A stretch of 62,925 nucleotides of DNA from contig CADACD010000016.1 of assembly GCA_902786365.1 (NCBI GenBank), positions 1 to 62,925 on the forward strand. Direction: 5' to 3'. Positions 47,913-57,826 of the stretch are shown one piece after another. Position 1 is the first letter of the stretch. Each line of letters starts with the position of its first letter. This stretch comes from an uncultured Lachnospiraceae bacterium. Its GTDB lineage: Bacteria; Bacillota; Clostridia; Lachnospirales; Lachnospiraceae. Below the pieces are notes generated by a model, which did no database searches, had not been told where the DNA came from, and saw only the letters and a program-made list of their open reading frames with translations. The translations under genes were made by a program, and so were the position numbers.

Positions 47913-49403
47913 ATGCCTTTAACAGGAACTTTTAGCGAAAATGTCAACAAATTTAATCAAATATTTGAAAAATGTGCCGATATTACAAAACTGGATGTGG
48001 AGCTTAATTACCTCGATAATGCAAAAGGCAGGATTTATTTTGTGAACGAGGCAGTGAATAGTGTCACAATCAGAAAAGTCATGTGGGGACTTACAGACGT
48101 AGAAGAAATAGATACTATAGAGGGCGTATTGCAGGCTGTTTTGAGCGGAAACGCAGTACTTTTGCTGGAGGATAAAAACGAAAGATTCACTGTTGTGAAT
48201 AATATCAATAAAGGAAATGCAAATAGTGAGGATAGAGCAGAATCAGAAAACAAATTACCATGTATCGCATTCAAAATCAGAGGTGTCGGTTATCCTGAAA
48301 TCAGCATTTCTGAGGCAAAAGACGAACAGGTAATGCGTGGTTCAAACGAGGGCTTCAACGTTTCGTACAAGACAAATGAAGTTCTTGTAAGAAAAAGAAT
48401 ACGAAGTGCAGACCTTAAAATAGAGGAAATGCAGCTTGGAGAGAGAACGGATACAGGTGTGGCAATTCTTTATATGGAAGGAATCGTCAGAAAAGAAGTA
48501 TTAAACGAGGTGAAAAAGCGTCTTCATACTTTTACAATAGACGGATTTATGGATAGCGGGGTGGTAGAACAGCTGACAGATGGTGCACAGTGGTCGCCGT
48601 TTCCACAGTATATGACAACCACAAGACCGGACAGAACGGCACAGTTTCTGCTTGATGGTCATGTTGCGATATTGGTAGACAATTCTCCGGTTGCATTGAT
48701 ACTTCCGGTCAACATGGGAGTATTTATGAAAGCAGCAGATGATTATTATGAGAGATGGGGGATTGTGACATTTGAGAGAATCATCAGATATATTGCAATG
48801 TTTTTTTCAGTATCACTTCCGGCATTATACATTTCCGTTATCAACTTTCATCCGGAAATACTGCCTGACAACCTGATACATGTATTTATAGAAGCAAGGC
48901 GTGATATCCCATATCCTGTGTTTGTCGAAGTATTGGTAATGGAGATTGCGTTTGAGCTGATAAGAGAGGCAGGAATAAGAGTACCGGGAGCGATGGGAAA
49001 TGCCATTGGAGTTGTGGGAGGTCTGATTGTCGGTTCGGCAGCAGTTGAGGCATCACTTGCAAGTCCGATTATTGTCATTATAGTAGCGCTTACGGCAATG
49101 TGCTCATTTACCATTCCCAATACAGAGTTTTCAACGGCATTGAGAATTATCAAATACTTTCTCATGGTACTTGCACAGATTTATGGAATATTCGGATATA
49201 TTTCAGGAATTCTCCTTATTATGCTGCATTTAAGCGGACTGAAAAGTTATGGATTTCCATATCTCGGACCGGTGGCAGCGGCAGAAATAAATGAAAATGA
49301 AGATATGAAAGATTTTATTGTAAGAATGCCATATCGGTATCTGAAAAAACGACCGGTATTTGCAAGGGAAAAAAATAGAACAAAACTGAAATTAAAGAAT
49401 TGA
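47913..49403 (+). CDS. Spore germination protein, GerAA type
   Basis: A 496-residue GerA-family receptor subunit. ATG 47913 is chosen because GGAGGG lies just before it; the frame opens at 47889. The soluble N-terminal region is followed by membrane segments in the C-terminal half, with conserved DGHVAILVDNSP, RDIPYPVFVEVLVMEIAFEL, REAGIRVPGAMGNAIGVVGG and the terminal GFPYLGP. It detects germinants in the spore inner membrane with B and C subunits. The next gene supplies the B-like partner. Confidence 0.93.
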   Translation: MPLTGTFSENVNKFNQIFEKCADITKLDVELNYLDNAKGRIYFVNEAVNSVTIRKVMWGLTDVEEIDTIEGVLQAVLSGNAVLLLEDKNERFTVVNNINKGNANSEDRAESENKLPCIAFKIRGVGYPEISISEAKDEQVMRGSNEGFNVSYKTNEVLVRKRIRSADLKIEEMQLGERTDTGVAILYMEGIVRKEVLNEVKKRLHTFTIDGFMDSGVVEQLTDGAQWSPFPQYMTTTRPDRTAQFLLDGHVAILVDNSPVALILPVNMGVFMKAADDYYERWGIVTFERIIRYIAMFFSVSLPALYISVINFHPEILPDNLIHVFIEARRDIPYPVFVEVLVMEIAFELIREAGIRVPGAMGNAIGVVGGLIVGSAAVEASLASPIIVIIVALTAMCSFTIPNTEFSTALRIIKYFLMVLAQIYGIFGYISGILLIMLHLSGLKSYGFPYLGPVAAAEINENEDMKDFIVRMPYRYLKKRPVFAREKNRTKLKLKN

Positions 49404-49519
49404 GGTAGTAGGCAAAATACGGAAAATGGTAATGCAAAAAGCCGATGAAAGAGAACAAAAAGGTACAATTAAAAGATAAAGAAATATAAAAATTGCCAAA
49501 AAATAGGGGGAAGAGTATC

Positions 49520-51256
49520 ATGATTTTCAATAATGAAAAGATATCAGCAAGGCAGTTATATTGTTTGATAGTAGTCAGTACTGTCGGTATTACATGTCTT
49601 TTAAGTACGGACATAAGCATAAGATACGCAGGAAATAAAGGTTTGTTATGTATACTCTTTGCCTCTGTGTTAACCATGTTATACGGCATTATCATAATTG
49701 CAATATGCTCAAAAACAGAATGGAATTACAAAAAATTCGCAGACCTTCATCTGAACAGTTTTTTGAGAAACCTGATATATATCCTGTTTTTCCTGAAATA
49801 TCTCATCATGCTAACTCTGACAGTGGCAGTGATGTTAAGATTTCTTCGCAGGGAAATATTAAAAGATGTAGGAACCGGAATAATATTTATTGCAGTGATT
49901 CTGATGATTTTATATTCTGTGCAGCAAAACATCGAGGCAAGGGGAAGACTTGCAGAGTGCATGGTTTATTTTGTTCTGATACCGGTAATTTTGCTTGCAA
50001 TTATAGGCATATGTGGTGTTAAAATACAATTTATATTTTCAGATGTATCTGTGAAAAATATGCAAAAAACATTATTTTCCAGTCTCATATCAAAAGGAAT
50101 ATCTGAACAAATAGCGGCAGTTCCGGCTGGAATAGTTTATGGAACAGTCATCTTATTTTTTGCTTTTTCACCTGTCGAGATGATACTGTTTATGTCAGAT
50201 AAGATTACCACATACCATGATTCAAAGAAAATAGGTGAAAATTCAAAAGTAAAAAAGGCAATTCTGTCAGCACTGACTACTGTAGCAGCTTTTAATATCA
50301 TTTATTATATCATCATTACAGGAAATTTAAGTACCACACTTGTGTATCACAATCAGGATTCGCTGATACGTTTTGCAAAAAATATGAAACTTCCCTATCT
50401 GATGTTTGAAAATCAAGGGGGACTGTTTATTATATTTTTTATTATCAGTATATATTTTGCCATTTTCAGCCTGACATATCATATAACAAAACTTGTAAAA
50501 TTAATATTTCGATTTGGCGTAAATTCGCAAAAAAAACAAAAGAGAAAGAGAGCCTGTGCTGTAATTTTTGCCTTATTCATTTTTTGTGGAGTAAATTTTG
50601 CCACATATCATTATGAGTATTTTCGGGATATTAGGATGAAAAAAGAAAACAGGGTGGAAATTGAATATAGAAAATATGCTGATTGTATGCTGATAGATTA
50701 TGATAAAACAAAAGGAATGTATCAGATTCTGCTCTCTTTCAGGGGAGATGGAGGACTTAACAAATTCATAATATACGAAATAGAGAGTCTTGATAAAATT
50801 AAGAAGGTAAGTGCACAGTCTTCAAACAGAAAGCTTGATTTTTCACATGTGCAGGTAGTTATTGTAAATGATAAAATAGTGAGAGATAAAATGTTGAGGA
50901 TTGAAAATGATAAAAAACTAAATGACAAAATAATAGATAATGAACCGGAAAATAACAGGGAAGTATATGATGATATCATCAAATATATCGAAGATGAAAA
51001 TGAGCTTTCAGATAATTTAAATGTGTGTGTAACCAGTCAGTCGGTAGAAGAGTTTGCCGAAAATGCGATGGAACTGACATCACAGCCGGGGATATATATC
51101 AGCAAAATTATTGAAAATAATATGCGGAATGCAGGGACAAAATTTCTGAAACTGGATCAGGCACAATATGGACTGCCTGGACATTGTGAATTGTCAGTAT
51201 TTAATGCGGACAGTGGAAAAATCAAGTATGAGGGAAGAATTAGCTTATATAATTGA
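49520..51256 (+). CDS. GerAB-type germination permease with fused GerAC-like domain
   Basis: A 578-residue protein; GGGGGAAG places the start at ATG 49520 rather than 49493. Residues ~1-345 form about ten membrane segments of the GerAB/APC-transporter type (EKISARQLYCLIVVSTVG near the start). After a last membrane segment (~347-365), residues ~385-578 are soluble and resemble the N-terminal part of GerAC (MLIDYDKTKGMYQILLSFRG, then FSHVQVVIVNDKI). GerAC is normally a separate lipoprotein and no separate gene is present. I infer a B-C fusion completing the receptor with the upstream GerAA. Confidence 0.75.
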   Translation: MIFNNEKISARQLYCLIVVSTVGITCLLSTDISIRYAGNKGLLCILFASVLTMLYGIIIIAICSKTEWNYKKFADLHLNSFLRNLIYILFFLKYLIMLTLTVAVMLRFLRREILKDVGTGIIFIAVILMILYSVQQNIEARGRLAECMVYFVLIPVILLAIIGICGVKIQFIFSDVSVKNMQKTLFSSLISKGISEQIAAVPAGIVYGTVILFFAFSPVEMILFMSDKITTYHDSKKIGENSKVKKAILSALTTVAAFNIIYYIIITGNLSTTLVYHNQDSLIRFAKNMKLPYLMFENQGGLFIIFFIISIYFAIFSLTYHITKLVKLIFRFGVNSQKKQKRKRACAVIFALFIFCGVNFATYHYEYFRDIRMKKENRVEIEYRKYADCMLIDYDKTKGMYQILLSFRGDGGLNKFIIYEIESLDKIKKVSAQSSNRKLDFSHVQVVIVNDKIVRDKMLRIENDKKLNDKIIDNEPENNREVYDDIIKYIEDENELSDNLNVCVTSQSVEEFAENAMELTSQPGIYISKIIENNMRNAGTKFLKLDQAQYGLPGHCELSVFNADSGKIKYEGRISLYN

Positions 51257-51270
51257 GATAAATGGAGCCT

Positions 51271-51379
51271 GACAGATAACAAGTCTGACAGATAACAAGC
51301 TTGACAGATAAAGTCTGACAGATAACAAGCTTGACAGATAAAGTCTGACAGTTAACAAGTCTTGACAGATAACAAGCCG
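51271..51379. repeat. Tandem repeats of 14-17 bp, seven copies
   Basis: Copies of GACAGATAACAAG(T/C)(C/T)T start at 51271, 51287, 51303, 51317, 51333, 51347 and 51364; two lack the AAC and are 14 bp. Alternating long and short copies make a ~30-bp higher-order unit. Noncoding, between two convergent genes. Confidence 0.85.
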
Positions 51380-51394
51380 GCAGATTAATCTGCC
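51379..51394. terminator. Palindrome at the convergent gene ends
   Basis: GGCAGATTAATCTGCC is a perfect 16-bp palindrome that includes the stop codon of the minus-strand spoIIR gene. On the + strand it is followed by AGCTTATTT. The loop is short, so its terminator strength is uncertain. Confidence 0.5.
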
Positions 51395-52113
51395 AGCTTA
51401 TTTAAAAATTTCAGATATTTAAAGCGGTATACCACTTTGCTGTCTTTTGAAATGGCATTAAATTCTTCAGTAGATAGAGTTTCACGTAACATATCTTCAG
51501 AGTCTCCATCAATAACACCATGTGAAATATCTATAAAGCATAAAGGAGGATATAAAACACACCACCAGTTTTTCCCCTTTGCGTTTCCAATTTTAATTTC
51601 AAATGCTCTGTAGATTCCCGGTGGAAAAGTGTAGTTCCCATATATTTTGGTTGGAAAATAAGTATTTGAAAGCTCAATTGATACAGGGTAATCATAACCA
51701 TTTTCAGCGATGACAGACAATGCGATTTTTTTGATATTTTCACTTTCATTTACCAAAATCTGTTCACTTTCACTGATACTGGAAGAGTTTTCAAGAAGTG
51801 GTGCTGTATATGCAACAACAGCATCTTTAACTTTAAGTTTCAATGACTGGTCCTCTGCGCTGTCACTATTGGCAATGACATGAAATCTCACAATTTTTTC
51901 AGCAATTCCAATCTGAATTGTCTGAATATCGTTATTTGGCTTTGATGTAAGAGTTGTATATGTAAGTCCGATAATGATAGCAACAATAATCATTATGAGA
52001 GGATTGATTGACGGAATGGCACCCTTGTTTTTTGGATAATGATTAGTTTTCACAGTGTGTTTAGTATTTTTTGTACGATTTTTCGAAGTTTCATTTTTTT
52101 TGACAGTATTCAT
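51385..52113 (-). CDS. spoIIR: Stage II sporulation protein R
   Basis: A 242-residue exported protein. After a polar N-terminus comes a membrane or signal segment (~38-57), then the conserved SpoIIR domain with VRFHVIANSDSAEDQSLKLK, FPPGIYRAFEIKIG and NWWCVLYPPLCFID. SpoIIR is made in the forespore under sigma-F and crosses to signal SpoIIGA, which activates sigma-E in the mother cell. The ATG follows AAAGGAAC. Its presence argues that the organism can sporulate. Confidence 0.92.
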   Translation of the reverse strand: MNTVKKNETSKNRTKNTKHTVKTNHYPKNKGAIPSINPLIMIIVAIIIGLTYTTLTSKPNNDIQTIQIGIAEKIVRFHVIANSDSAEDQSLKLKVKDAVVAYTAPLLENSSSISESEQILVNESENIKKIALSVIAENGYDYPVSIELSNTYFPTKIYGNYTFPPGIYRAFEIKIGNAKGKNWWCVLYPPLCFIDISHGVIDGDSEDMLRETLSTEEFNAISKDSKVVYRFKYLKFLNKLAD

Positions 52114-52365
52114 ATTTTTGTTCCTTTACTAATACATATGCGTAGGCAGATGCATATAGTTCCTTTCTGATATTTTTGGATCAATTGTTATTATTCTGCT
52201 GATTTATGCAAAGTAGGAAAATATCTGTGAATAGTAACGATAAATCTGATACTATCATTGCCATTTTTTAATATTTTTAAACATAAAAAAATATAAAGTT
52301 GCTATTTTTATAAAAAAATAGTAGAATGTATTACAAAATTATTAAATTTATCAGGTGGTGAAACC

Positions 52366-53514
52366 ATGAAGTTTAAAATATTTCATAAAAACCTTACAGT
52401 GATTTCAATCGTTCTTCTGGCATTTGTTATTATAATACTGATAGGAACTGAACTGATATTTGATAAAAAGAAAAGTTCAAATGATAAAAAGAATTGTGAT
52501 ATAGCATTAGTTACATATGATAAAATTGATGAAGCATATTTTAAGCTGATATGCAGTGGTGTTGAAAATGCTTCAGACTTACTTGATAAGAAGTATCTTA
52601 TTTTTTCGGTAGCAGATTATAAGGGTTCCTATGAGGATACCTTAAAAGCGGCAGTGAATAGCAAAGCGGCAGTTGTCATTCTCCCGGATTCGACTTTTGA
52701 AGAGGTGATATATAATTATCAAAATCAATATACCAACACATATTTTTTGTTAATTGATGCCATTCCGCACAATGTAGACAATACTGATAATACTGCCAGT
52801 GACAATGTAATATCTGTACTGTTTGACGAGGCAGAGGTTGGATTTTTTGCCGGCTATGCTGCAGTCTGTGAAGGATATGATAAATTAAGTTTTATATGTG
52901 ATGATACGATGTCGAAATCTATCCGTTATTGCTATGGATTTCTGCAAGGAGCAGATTATGCAGCAATAGAAAACGATGTGAAGAATATAGAGGTAAGTAT
53001 TATTCATCTTAATGAAAGTGTCGATATTGAACAGACAGTCAAAAGTGTAGAGAAGGATGTTGATATTGTTGCAACTTCCAGCATGAGTCTGATAGAGGTA
53101 CAGACTGCAAATTCATCACAGGCCTCAAACTCTGACACAGAAGCCGAACAGGATAATACGGTTACTTCCTATTTGTCGGGCTATCCTGTCATGTTCTGTG
53201 GAGGATATAATCTTGATACAGATAATGTGGTAGCGACAGTTACGAATGATATCACGTCATCAATTAATGATATTATAATTGATTTTTTTACGGATAATCT
53301 TGATGGGAGTTCCATTGTGAATTTTGATGCAAAAAACAATAAGATATCATTTGTTTCGGAAATCGGATTTTTTGATAAATTTGGTGAAGAAGAAAGAAAG
53401 GCGCTGGCTTTAAAAATATTGAATAATGAAATTACCATTATTGGTGATACAACAATCTCAACCGAAGAATTGGACCTGACACGTATAGCAGTAAAAGAGA
53501 ATAAGATACCATAA
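52366..53514 (+). CDS. BMP/PnrA-type substrate-binding protein, membrane-anchored
   Basis: A 382-residue protein; ATG 52366 follows AGGTGG. One N-terminal membrane segment (~10-32) with no lipobox Cys, then a two-lobed periplasmic-binding fold similar to the basic membrane protein family (DIALVTYDKIDEAYFKLICS, then VGFFAGYAAVCEG). PnrA relatives bind nucleosides for ABC import, but no ABC genes are next to it, and a Ser/Asn/Glu-rich insert (~245-265) interrupts lobe two. Ligand unknown; a sensory role is possible. Confidence 0.65.
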   Translation: MKFKIFHKNLTVISIVLLAFVIIILIGTELIFDKKKSSNDKKNCDIALVTYDKIDEAYFKLICSGVENASDLLDKKYLIFSVADYKGSYEDTLKAAVNSKAAVVILPDSTFEEVIYNYQNQYTNTYFLLIDAIPHNVDNTDNTASDNVISVLFDEAEVGFFAGYAAVCEGYDKLSFICDDTMSKSIRYCYGFLQGADYAAIENDVKNIEVSIIHLNESVDIEQTVKSVEKDVDIVATSSMSLIEVQTANSSQASNSDTEAEQDNTVTSYLSGYPVMFCGGYNLDTDNVVATVTNDITSSINDIIIDFFTDNLDGSSIVNFDAKNNKISFVSEIGFFDKFGEEERKALALKILNNEITIIGDTTISTEELDLTRIAVKENKIP

Positions 53515-53741
53515 AATAGGATTTGATTGGCAAAAGTGTGTCGAAATGTTAAAAAAAACAGCTTTGAATATAGCGCATTATGAAAAATATGTGAAATATA
53601 AAAGTTTTAACTTTATTTTTTTATAAATTTATGATATAAATTATGAGTATTACTGCATTTGTGAGAGATACGGATAAATTGCAGACAATTGAAGAAAATT
53701 TTAGAAGGAGAGAAACACCACAGGGTGTTAGTGTTGAATCT

Positions 53742-55052
53742 ATGAAAAAAAGAATTATTGCGATAGGTTTATGTGTGGCAATGGCAGTTTCCATGGTTGG
53801 ATGTGGAAGCAAGAAGAATAACGACAGTTCAGATGAAAATGTTGGAAAGATAAATTCCTCTGGAGAAAATACAGAGTATAATGAAGAGAATACAGTTGCA
53901 GTTATGACTGGTACAGATTACAAGGCAACAGTTAAACTTCCGGACTATACAGCAATGAAAGTTGGAGAGAGTACAGCAGAAGTTAAGGATGAAGATCTCA
54001 AGAGTCTTATCTGCTATTTTATGACATCAGGATATTATAATATTGATGATACACATATGAATCATAAAGAAGGTACAGTTGAAAAGTATGATGTTGTCAA
54101 TATTGATTATTCAGGTAAGGTAGATGGCGAAGCATTTGATGGAGGTACAGATACCGGATTTAATCTTGCAATAGGAACAGGCAAGTTTATTGATGGTTTT
54201 GAGGATGGACTGTTAGGTGTGAAGACAGGAGAGACAGTTGATTTAAATCTTACATTTCCTGAGAACTATTCAGAAGATTTAGGCGGAAAAGATGTAGTAT
54301 TTACAGTTACTGTCAACTATATCAATGAATTCACAGATGAGTTTGTTGCTGACAATGCATCGGCTATCACATATTTCCTGTATCAGAATTTTTCTACTTA
54401 CAGCGATATCAAGACAGTAGATGAATTTTATGAGGTAATGAAAAAGGGAATCAAAGTATTCAATGTTGCACCACAGTTGTTTAGCGATATCAAGGATCAG
54501 TCAGAGGTTGAAAGAGATGAAGAAGTTCTTGCTGATTTTATTACTGAAAAGAAAAAGGCATATGTTGAGTATGCAGAGAAAAATGATATGTCTTTAGATG
54601 AGGTAATTTCATCATATGCAGGATTAGAATCAGAGGCAGAGTTTGATGAATATCTTTCAGATATTTATGATTCATATGCAGTAATGTTTGCAATAGCAAA
54701 GCAGGAGAATATAGAGATATCAGAAGAAGAATATAAGGCTGTTGTTAATGGCATGATATCACAGAGTGGTGGAAATTTTGAAGATATGGCAAGTTTCCAG
54801 CAGAGTTATCCTAAGCAGGGAACAGTAGATGATTTAATCTGTGGTAAAGTATATTACAGATTGACAGATGTGGTACAGGTTGTGCCTGATGATGAGATAG
54901 AGACAACGGCTAGTTCTGAAGATGCTGAGGCAGCAGAGAATCAGGATAATGACAACAATGACAGTGCTGACAAGCAGACAGAAAATAGTGATGATAATAG
55001 TGCTGATAACAGTGACGATGACCAAGATAACTATGACGAAGATGATGAATAA
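53742..55052 (+). CDS. FKBP-type peptidyl-prolyl isomerase lipoprotein
   Basis: The frame opens at 53643, but the signal peptide MKKRIIAIGLCVAMAVSMVGC begins at ATG 53742 and ends in a lipobox (MVGCGS), giving 436 residues. An FKBP/trigger-factor-like isomerase domain lies near residues 110-205 (VVNIDYSGKVDGEAFDGG, then FIDGFEDGLLGVKTGE), followed by a helical region like the trigger factor C-domain and a very acidic tail. It should help fold secreted proteins outside the membrane. A GAAGGAG at 53704-53710 is far from this ATG, with a 6-bp hairpin (AACACC/GGTGTT) between. Confidence 0.85.
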   Translation: MKKRIIAIGLCVAMAVSMVGCGSKKNNDSSDENVGKINSSGENTEYNEENTVAVMTGTDYKATVKLPDYTAMKVGESTAEVKDEDLKSLICYFMTSGYYNIDDTHMNHKEGTVEKYDVVNIDYSGKVDGEAFDGGTDTGFNLAIGTGKFIDGFEDGLLGVKTGETVDLNLTFPENYSEDLGGKDVVFTVTVNYINEFTDEFVADNASAITYFLYQNFSTYSDIKTVDEFYEVMKKGIKVFNVAPQLFSDIKDQSEVERDEEVLADFITEKKKAYVEYAEKNDMSLDEVISSYAGLESEAEFDEYLSDIYDSYAVMFAIAKQENIEISEEEYKAVVNGMISQSGGNFEDMASFQQSYPKQGTVDDLICGKVYYRLTDVVQVVPDDEIETTASSEDAEAAENQDNDNNDSADKQTENSDDNSADNSDDDQDNYDEDDE

Positions 55053-55083
55053 TCATTTGTTCAATAAAAAGCAGTAAATGAAA

Positions 55084-55127
55084 GACTTCCATCTGGCAAA
55101 TAAGGTATTGCCGGATGGAAGTTTTTG
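55084..55127 (+). terminator. Terminator
   Basis: ACTTCCATCTGGCAA (55085-55099) pairs with TTGCCGGATGGAAGT (55108-55122) with one wobble, then TTTTG. It separates the FKBP gene from the cobalamin cluster. Confidence 0.88.
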
Positions 55128-55193
55128 AAATATAAGATTATCTTTTGGCTTATTTAAAGATTTTTGGGCAATAAAAATTGAAGGAAAGATGGT

Positions 55194-56597
55194 ATGAGCA
55201 GGATTATGATAGCCGGAACCGGGAGCGGAGCCGGAAAAACAACAACAGTAATAGGACTGATGAAGGCACTTATCAACAGGGGAATGAATGTGTCGTCATT
55301 TAAATGTGGACCGGATTATATTGATCCGATGTTTCACTCGAAGATTGTAGGTGCCTCGGCAAGAAATCTTGACAGTGTGTTTTGTGATGAAAATACGATT
55401 AGATACCTTACATCAGTGAATGCGGGAGATATTTCGGTGATAGAAGGTGTCATGGGATATTATGATGGAGTGGGAATGGCAGGCTCCTCAATGGAGATAA
55501 GCAGGATTACAAAAACACCGGTGATCATTGTCATAGACTGTAAAGGAATGGGAGTGTCCATTGGAGCTGTCATGAAAGGATTTCTAACATTTAAAACGGA
55601 AAATCGTATTGCTGGTTTTATATTTAACAGACTTCCTGAGTCCCTTGAGAAAATGGTAAGACAAATGTGTGATGAGTTAAATACCATATACTTTGGACGA
55701 ATTCCATTTAAGAAAGAATTGAGTATTGAATCAAGGCATCTCGGACTTGTAACAGCTGATGAAATTGACAGTTTGAAAGAAAAAGTAGAGGAACTTGCAA
55801 ATCTTTGTAAAGAAAATCTGAGACTTTCTGCTATAATAGAAGTGGCTGGAAAGGCAGAACCTCTACAGTACACAGAACCTGTGCAATACAGAGCAACACA
55901 GATAAAGGGAAATGACTTGGGTATCAGGAAAGCCTATATGGAAGAAATTAGTCTGGGAAAAACACATACCATCACAATCGCAATAGCAGATGACAGGGCA
56001 TTTTCGTTTATTTATCGGGATAATATAGATTTTCTTGAACGTATGGGAGTGGAAATAGTGCGATTTTCACCATTAAATGACGAACATGTTCCATATGGAA
56101 TCAACGGACTGATACTTCCGGGAGGTTATCCTGAACTATATGCAGAGGAATTATCGAACAATCAATCAATGCTAAAAAGCATCCGGCAGGCAGTCAGCAC
56201 CGTACCAACGATTGCGGAATGTGGCGGATTTATGTATCTTCATGATTATCTTCAAATCGATGGGAAAGATTACAAGATGGCAGGAGTCATTAGTGGTACA
56301 GTACATAATGAAAGCAGACTGGTAAGGTTTGGCTATGTAGAAATGGAAAGTAAAAAAGATAATATTTTTGGATGGGAAGGGCAGAAAATCAAAGCACATG
56401 AATTTCATTATTGGGATAGTGATAATTGTGGCAGTGATTTTATGGTACGAAAACTTAGCCGGAAAATGGAATATGAGCAGGGACACTTAAGTGAATATTT
56501 TTATGGTGGATTTCCCCATGTCTACTTTTACGGAAATATAGAGAGCGTGATTTTCTTTGTAAAAAAATGCACGGAGTGCGAAGTGTTTTTAGGGTGA
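55194..56597 (+). CDS. cbiA: Cobyrinate a,c-diamide synthase
   Basis: A 467-residue ATP-dependent amidase that turns cobyrinate (or its precursor) into the a,c-diamide with glutamine as nitrogen donor. The N-terminal P-loop GTGSGAGKTTT is followed by a dethiobiotin-synthetase-like domain (SFKCGPDYIDPMFH), and the C-terminal glutaminase has the nucleophile Cys in TIAECGGFMYL and LILPGGYPEL. ATG 55194 follows AAGGAAAG. It opens the late-step cobalamin cluster; no cobalamin riboswitch is visible in the short leader. Confidence 0.93.
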   Translation: MSRIMIAGTGSGAGKTTTVIGLMKALINRGMNVSSFKCGPDYIDPMFHSKIVGASARNLDSVFCDENTIRYLTSVNAGDISVIEGVMGYYDGVGMAGSSMEISRITKTPVIIVIDCKGMGVSIGAVMKGFLTFKTENRIAGFIFNRLPESLEKMVRQMCDELNTIYFGRIPFKKELSIESRHLGLVTADEIDSLKEKVEELANLCKENLRLSAIIEVAGKAEPLQYTEPVQYRATQIKGNDLGIRKAYMEEISLGKTHTITIAIADDRAFSFIYRDNIDFLERMGVEIVRFSPLNDEHVPYGINGLILPGGYPELYAEELSNNQSMLKSIRQAVSTVPTIAECGGFMYLHDYLQIDGKDYKMAGVISGTVHNESRLVRFGYVEMESKKDNIFGWEGQKIKAHEFHYWDSDNCGSDFMVRKLSRKMEYEQGHLSEYFYGGFPHVYFYGNIESVIFFVKKCTECEVFLG

Positions 56598-56665
56598 GCA
56601 ATGCACTGATGATGCAATGCATTGGAATGAGTACATTTAATTTCAATAAAAAAATGAGGATAGGT

Positions 56666-57727
56666 ATGGAAAGAATATACAAGATTAAAACGTTGGATAA
56701 AAATGCGGTATCAGAAGCAAAGATAAGATGGAACAGTATAGCAAAACCTTTGCACAGTTTGGGAAAGTTTGAAAATCTCATCATCAAAATCGCCGGGATA
56801 ACAGGAAGTGCTAATGTTGATTTGAAAAAAAAGTGTGCCGTTGTTATGTGTGCAGATAATGGTGTAGTGAGAGAAGGAATATCTCAGTCTGACAGTGATG
56901 TCACATATATTGTTGCAAAGGCGATGGCAGCAGGTGATGGAAATATCAATAACCTGTGTAATGCATTTCATGCAGATGTATTTGTAGTTGATGCAGGAAT
57001 GGTGGATGATTTTGATGAAAATGATAAAAAAAAGAGGAATGTTATCACGATAAAACACAGTAATGGCACAGGAAATATTGCAAGAGAATGTGCAATGGAT
57101 TATGACGAGTGCAAATCTGTCATCTCATCGTCCATTGATATCGTGAGAAATTTAAAAAATCAAGGTTATCAAATGATTGCAACCGGTGAAATGGGAATAG
57201 GAAATACAACAACAAGTTCTGCCATTGCAGCGGTCATTTTAAACAAAACTGTAGAAGATGTCACAGGGAGAGGTGCAGGATTATCTGATGAGCTTTTGGA
57301 GAATAAAAAGCTGGTAATCGAAGAGGCAATTAAAGCTCATCAGCCGGATAGGAATCATCCGATTGATATTCTTAGCAAACTTGGCGGATATGATATTGCA
57401 GGAATGGCAGGAATATTCTTAGGAGGAGCTATTTACCATATTCCTGTTGTGATTGATGGTTTTATCTCTTTGGTGGCGGCAGCAATTGCAAAAATGATAG
57501 CTGCTGATGCTGCTGATTATATGATACCATCACATATTTCAAAGGAACCTGCCGCAAAATGGCTGATGGAATATTTGGGGCTGGAACCTGTCATACATGC
57601 CGATATGTGTCTTGGAGAAGGAACAGGAGCAGTGATGATGTTTCCACTTTTGGATGGTGTTCTTAACATATATCATTCGGTACACTCATTTAAAAATCTG
57701 GATATTGAGCAATATGAAGAATTTTGA
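56666..57727 (+). CDS. cobT: Nicotinate-nucleotide:dimethylbenzimidazole phosphoribosyltransferase
   Basis: A 353-residue enzyme that makes alpha-ribazole phosphate from the lower-ligand base and nicotinate mononucleotide. The frame extends to 56567 inside cbiA, but the family start matches ATG 56666. GEMGIGNTTTSSA and the catalytic Glu region CLGEGTGAV near the end are intact. The lower ligand may be another base in anaerobes. Confidence 0.93.
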   Translation: MERIYKIKTLDKNAVSEAKIRWNSIAKPLHSLGKFENLIIKIAGITGSANVDLKKKCAVVMCADNGVVREGISQSDSDVTYIVAKAMAAGDGNINNLCNAFHADVFVVDAGMVDDFDENDKKKRNVITIKHSNGTGNIARECAMDYDECKSVISSSIDIVRNLKNQGYQMIATGEMGIGNTTTSSAIAAVILNKTVEDVTGRGAGLSDELLENKKLVIEEAIKAHQPDRNHPIDILSKLGGYDIAGMAGIFLGGAIYHIPVVIDGFISLVAAAIAKMIAADAADYMIPSHISKEPAAKWLMEYLGLEPVIHADMCLGEGTGAVMMFPLLDGVLNIYHSVHSFKNLDIEQYEEF

Positions 57728-57826
57728 AGAGATTATTTGCAGGTTAGAAGTAAAATGATGATTGCATTCTATGATTCGGTAAAGCAGGACAACAGAAAAT
57801 AAAGATAATATAAAGCGAGGTATGGA

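Noticed and set aside
51271-51379. CRISPR-like short repeats
   Set aside because: No unique spacers; a simple tandem array between convergent genes.
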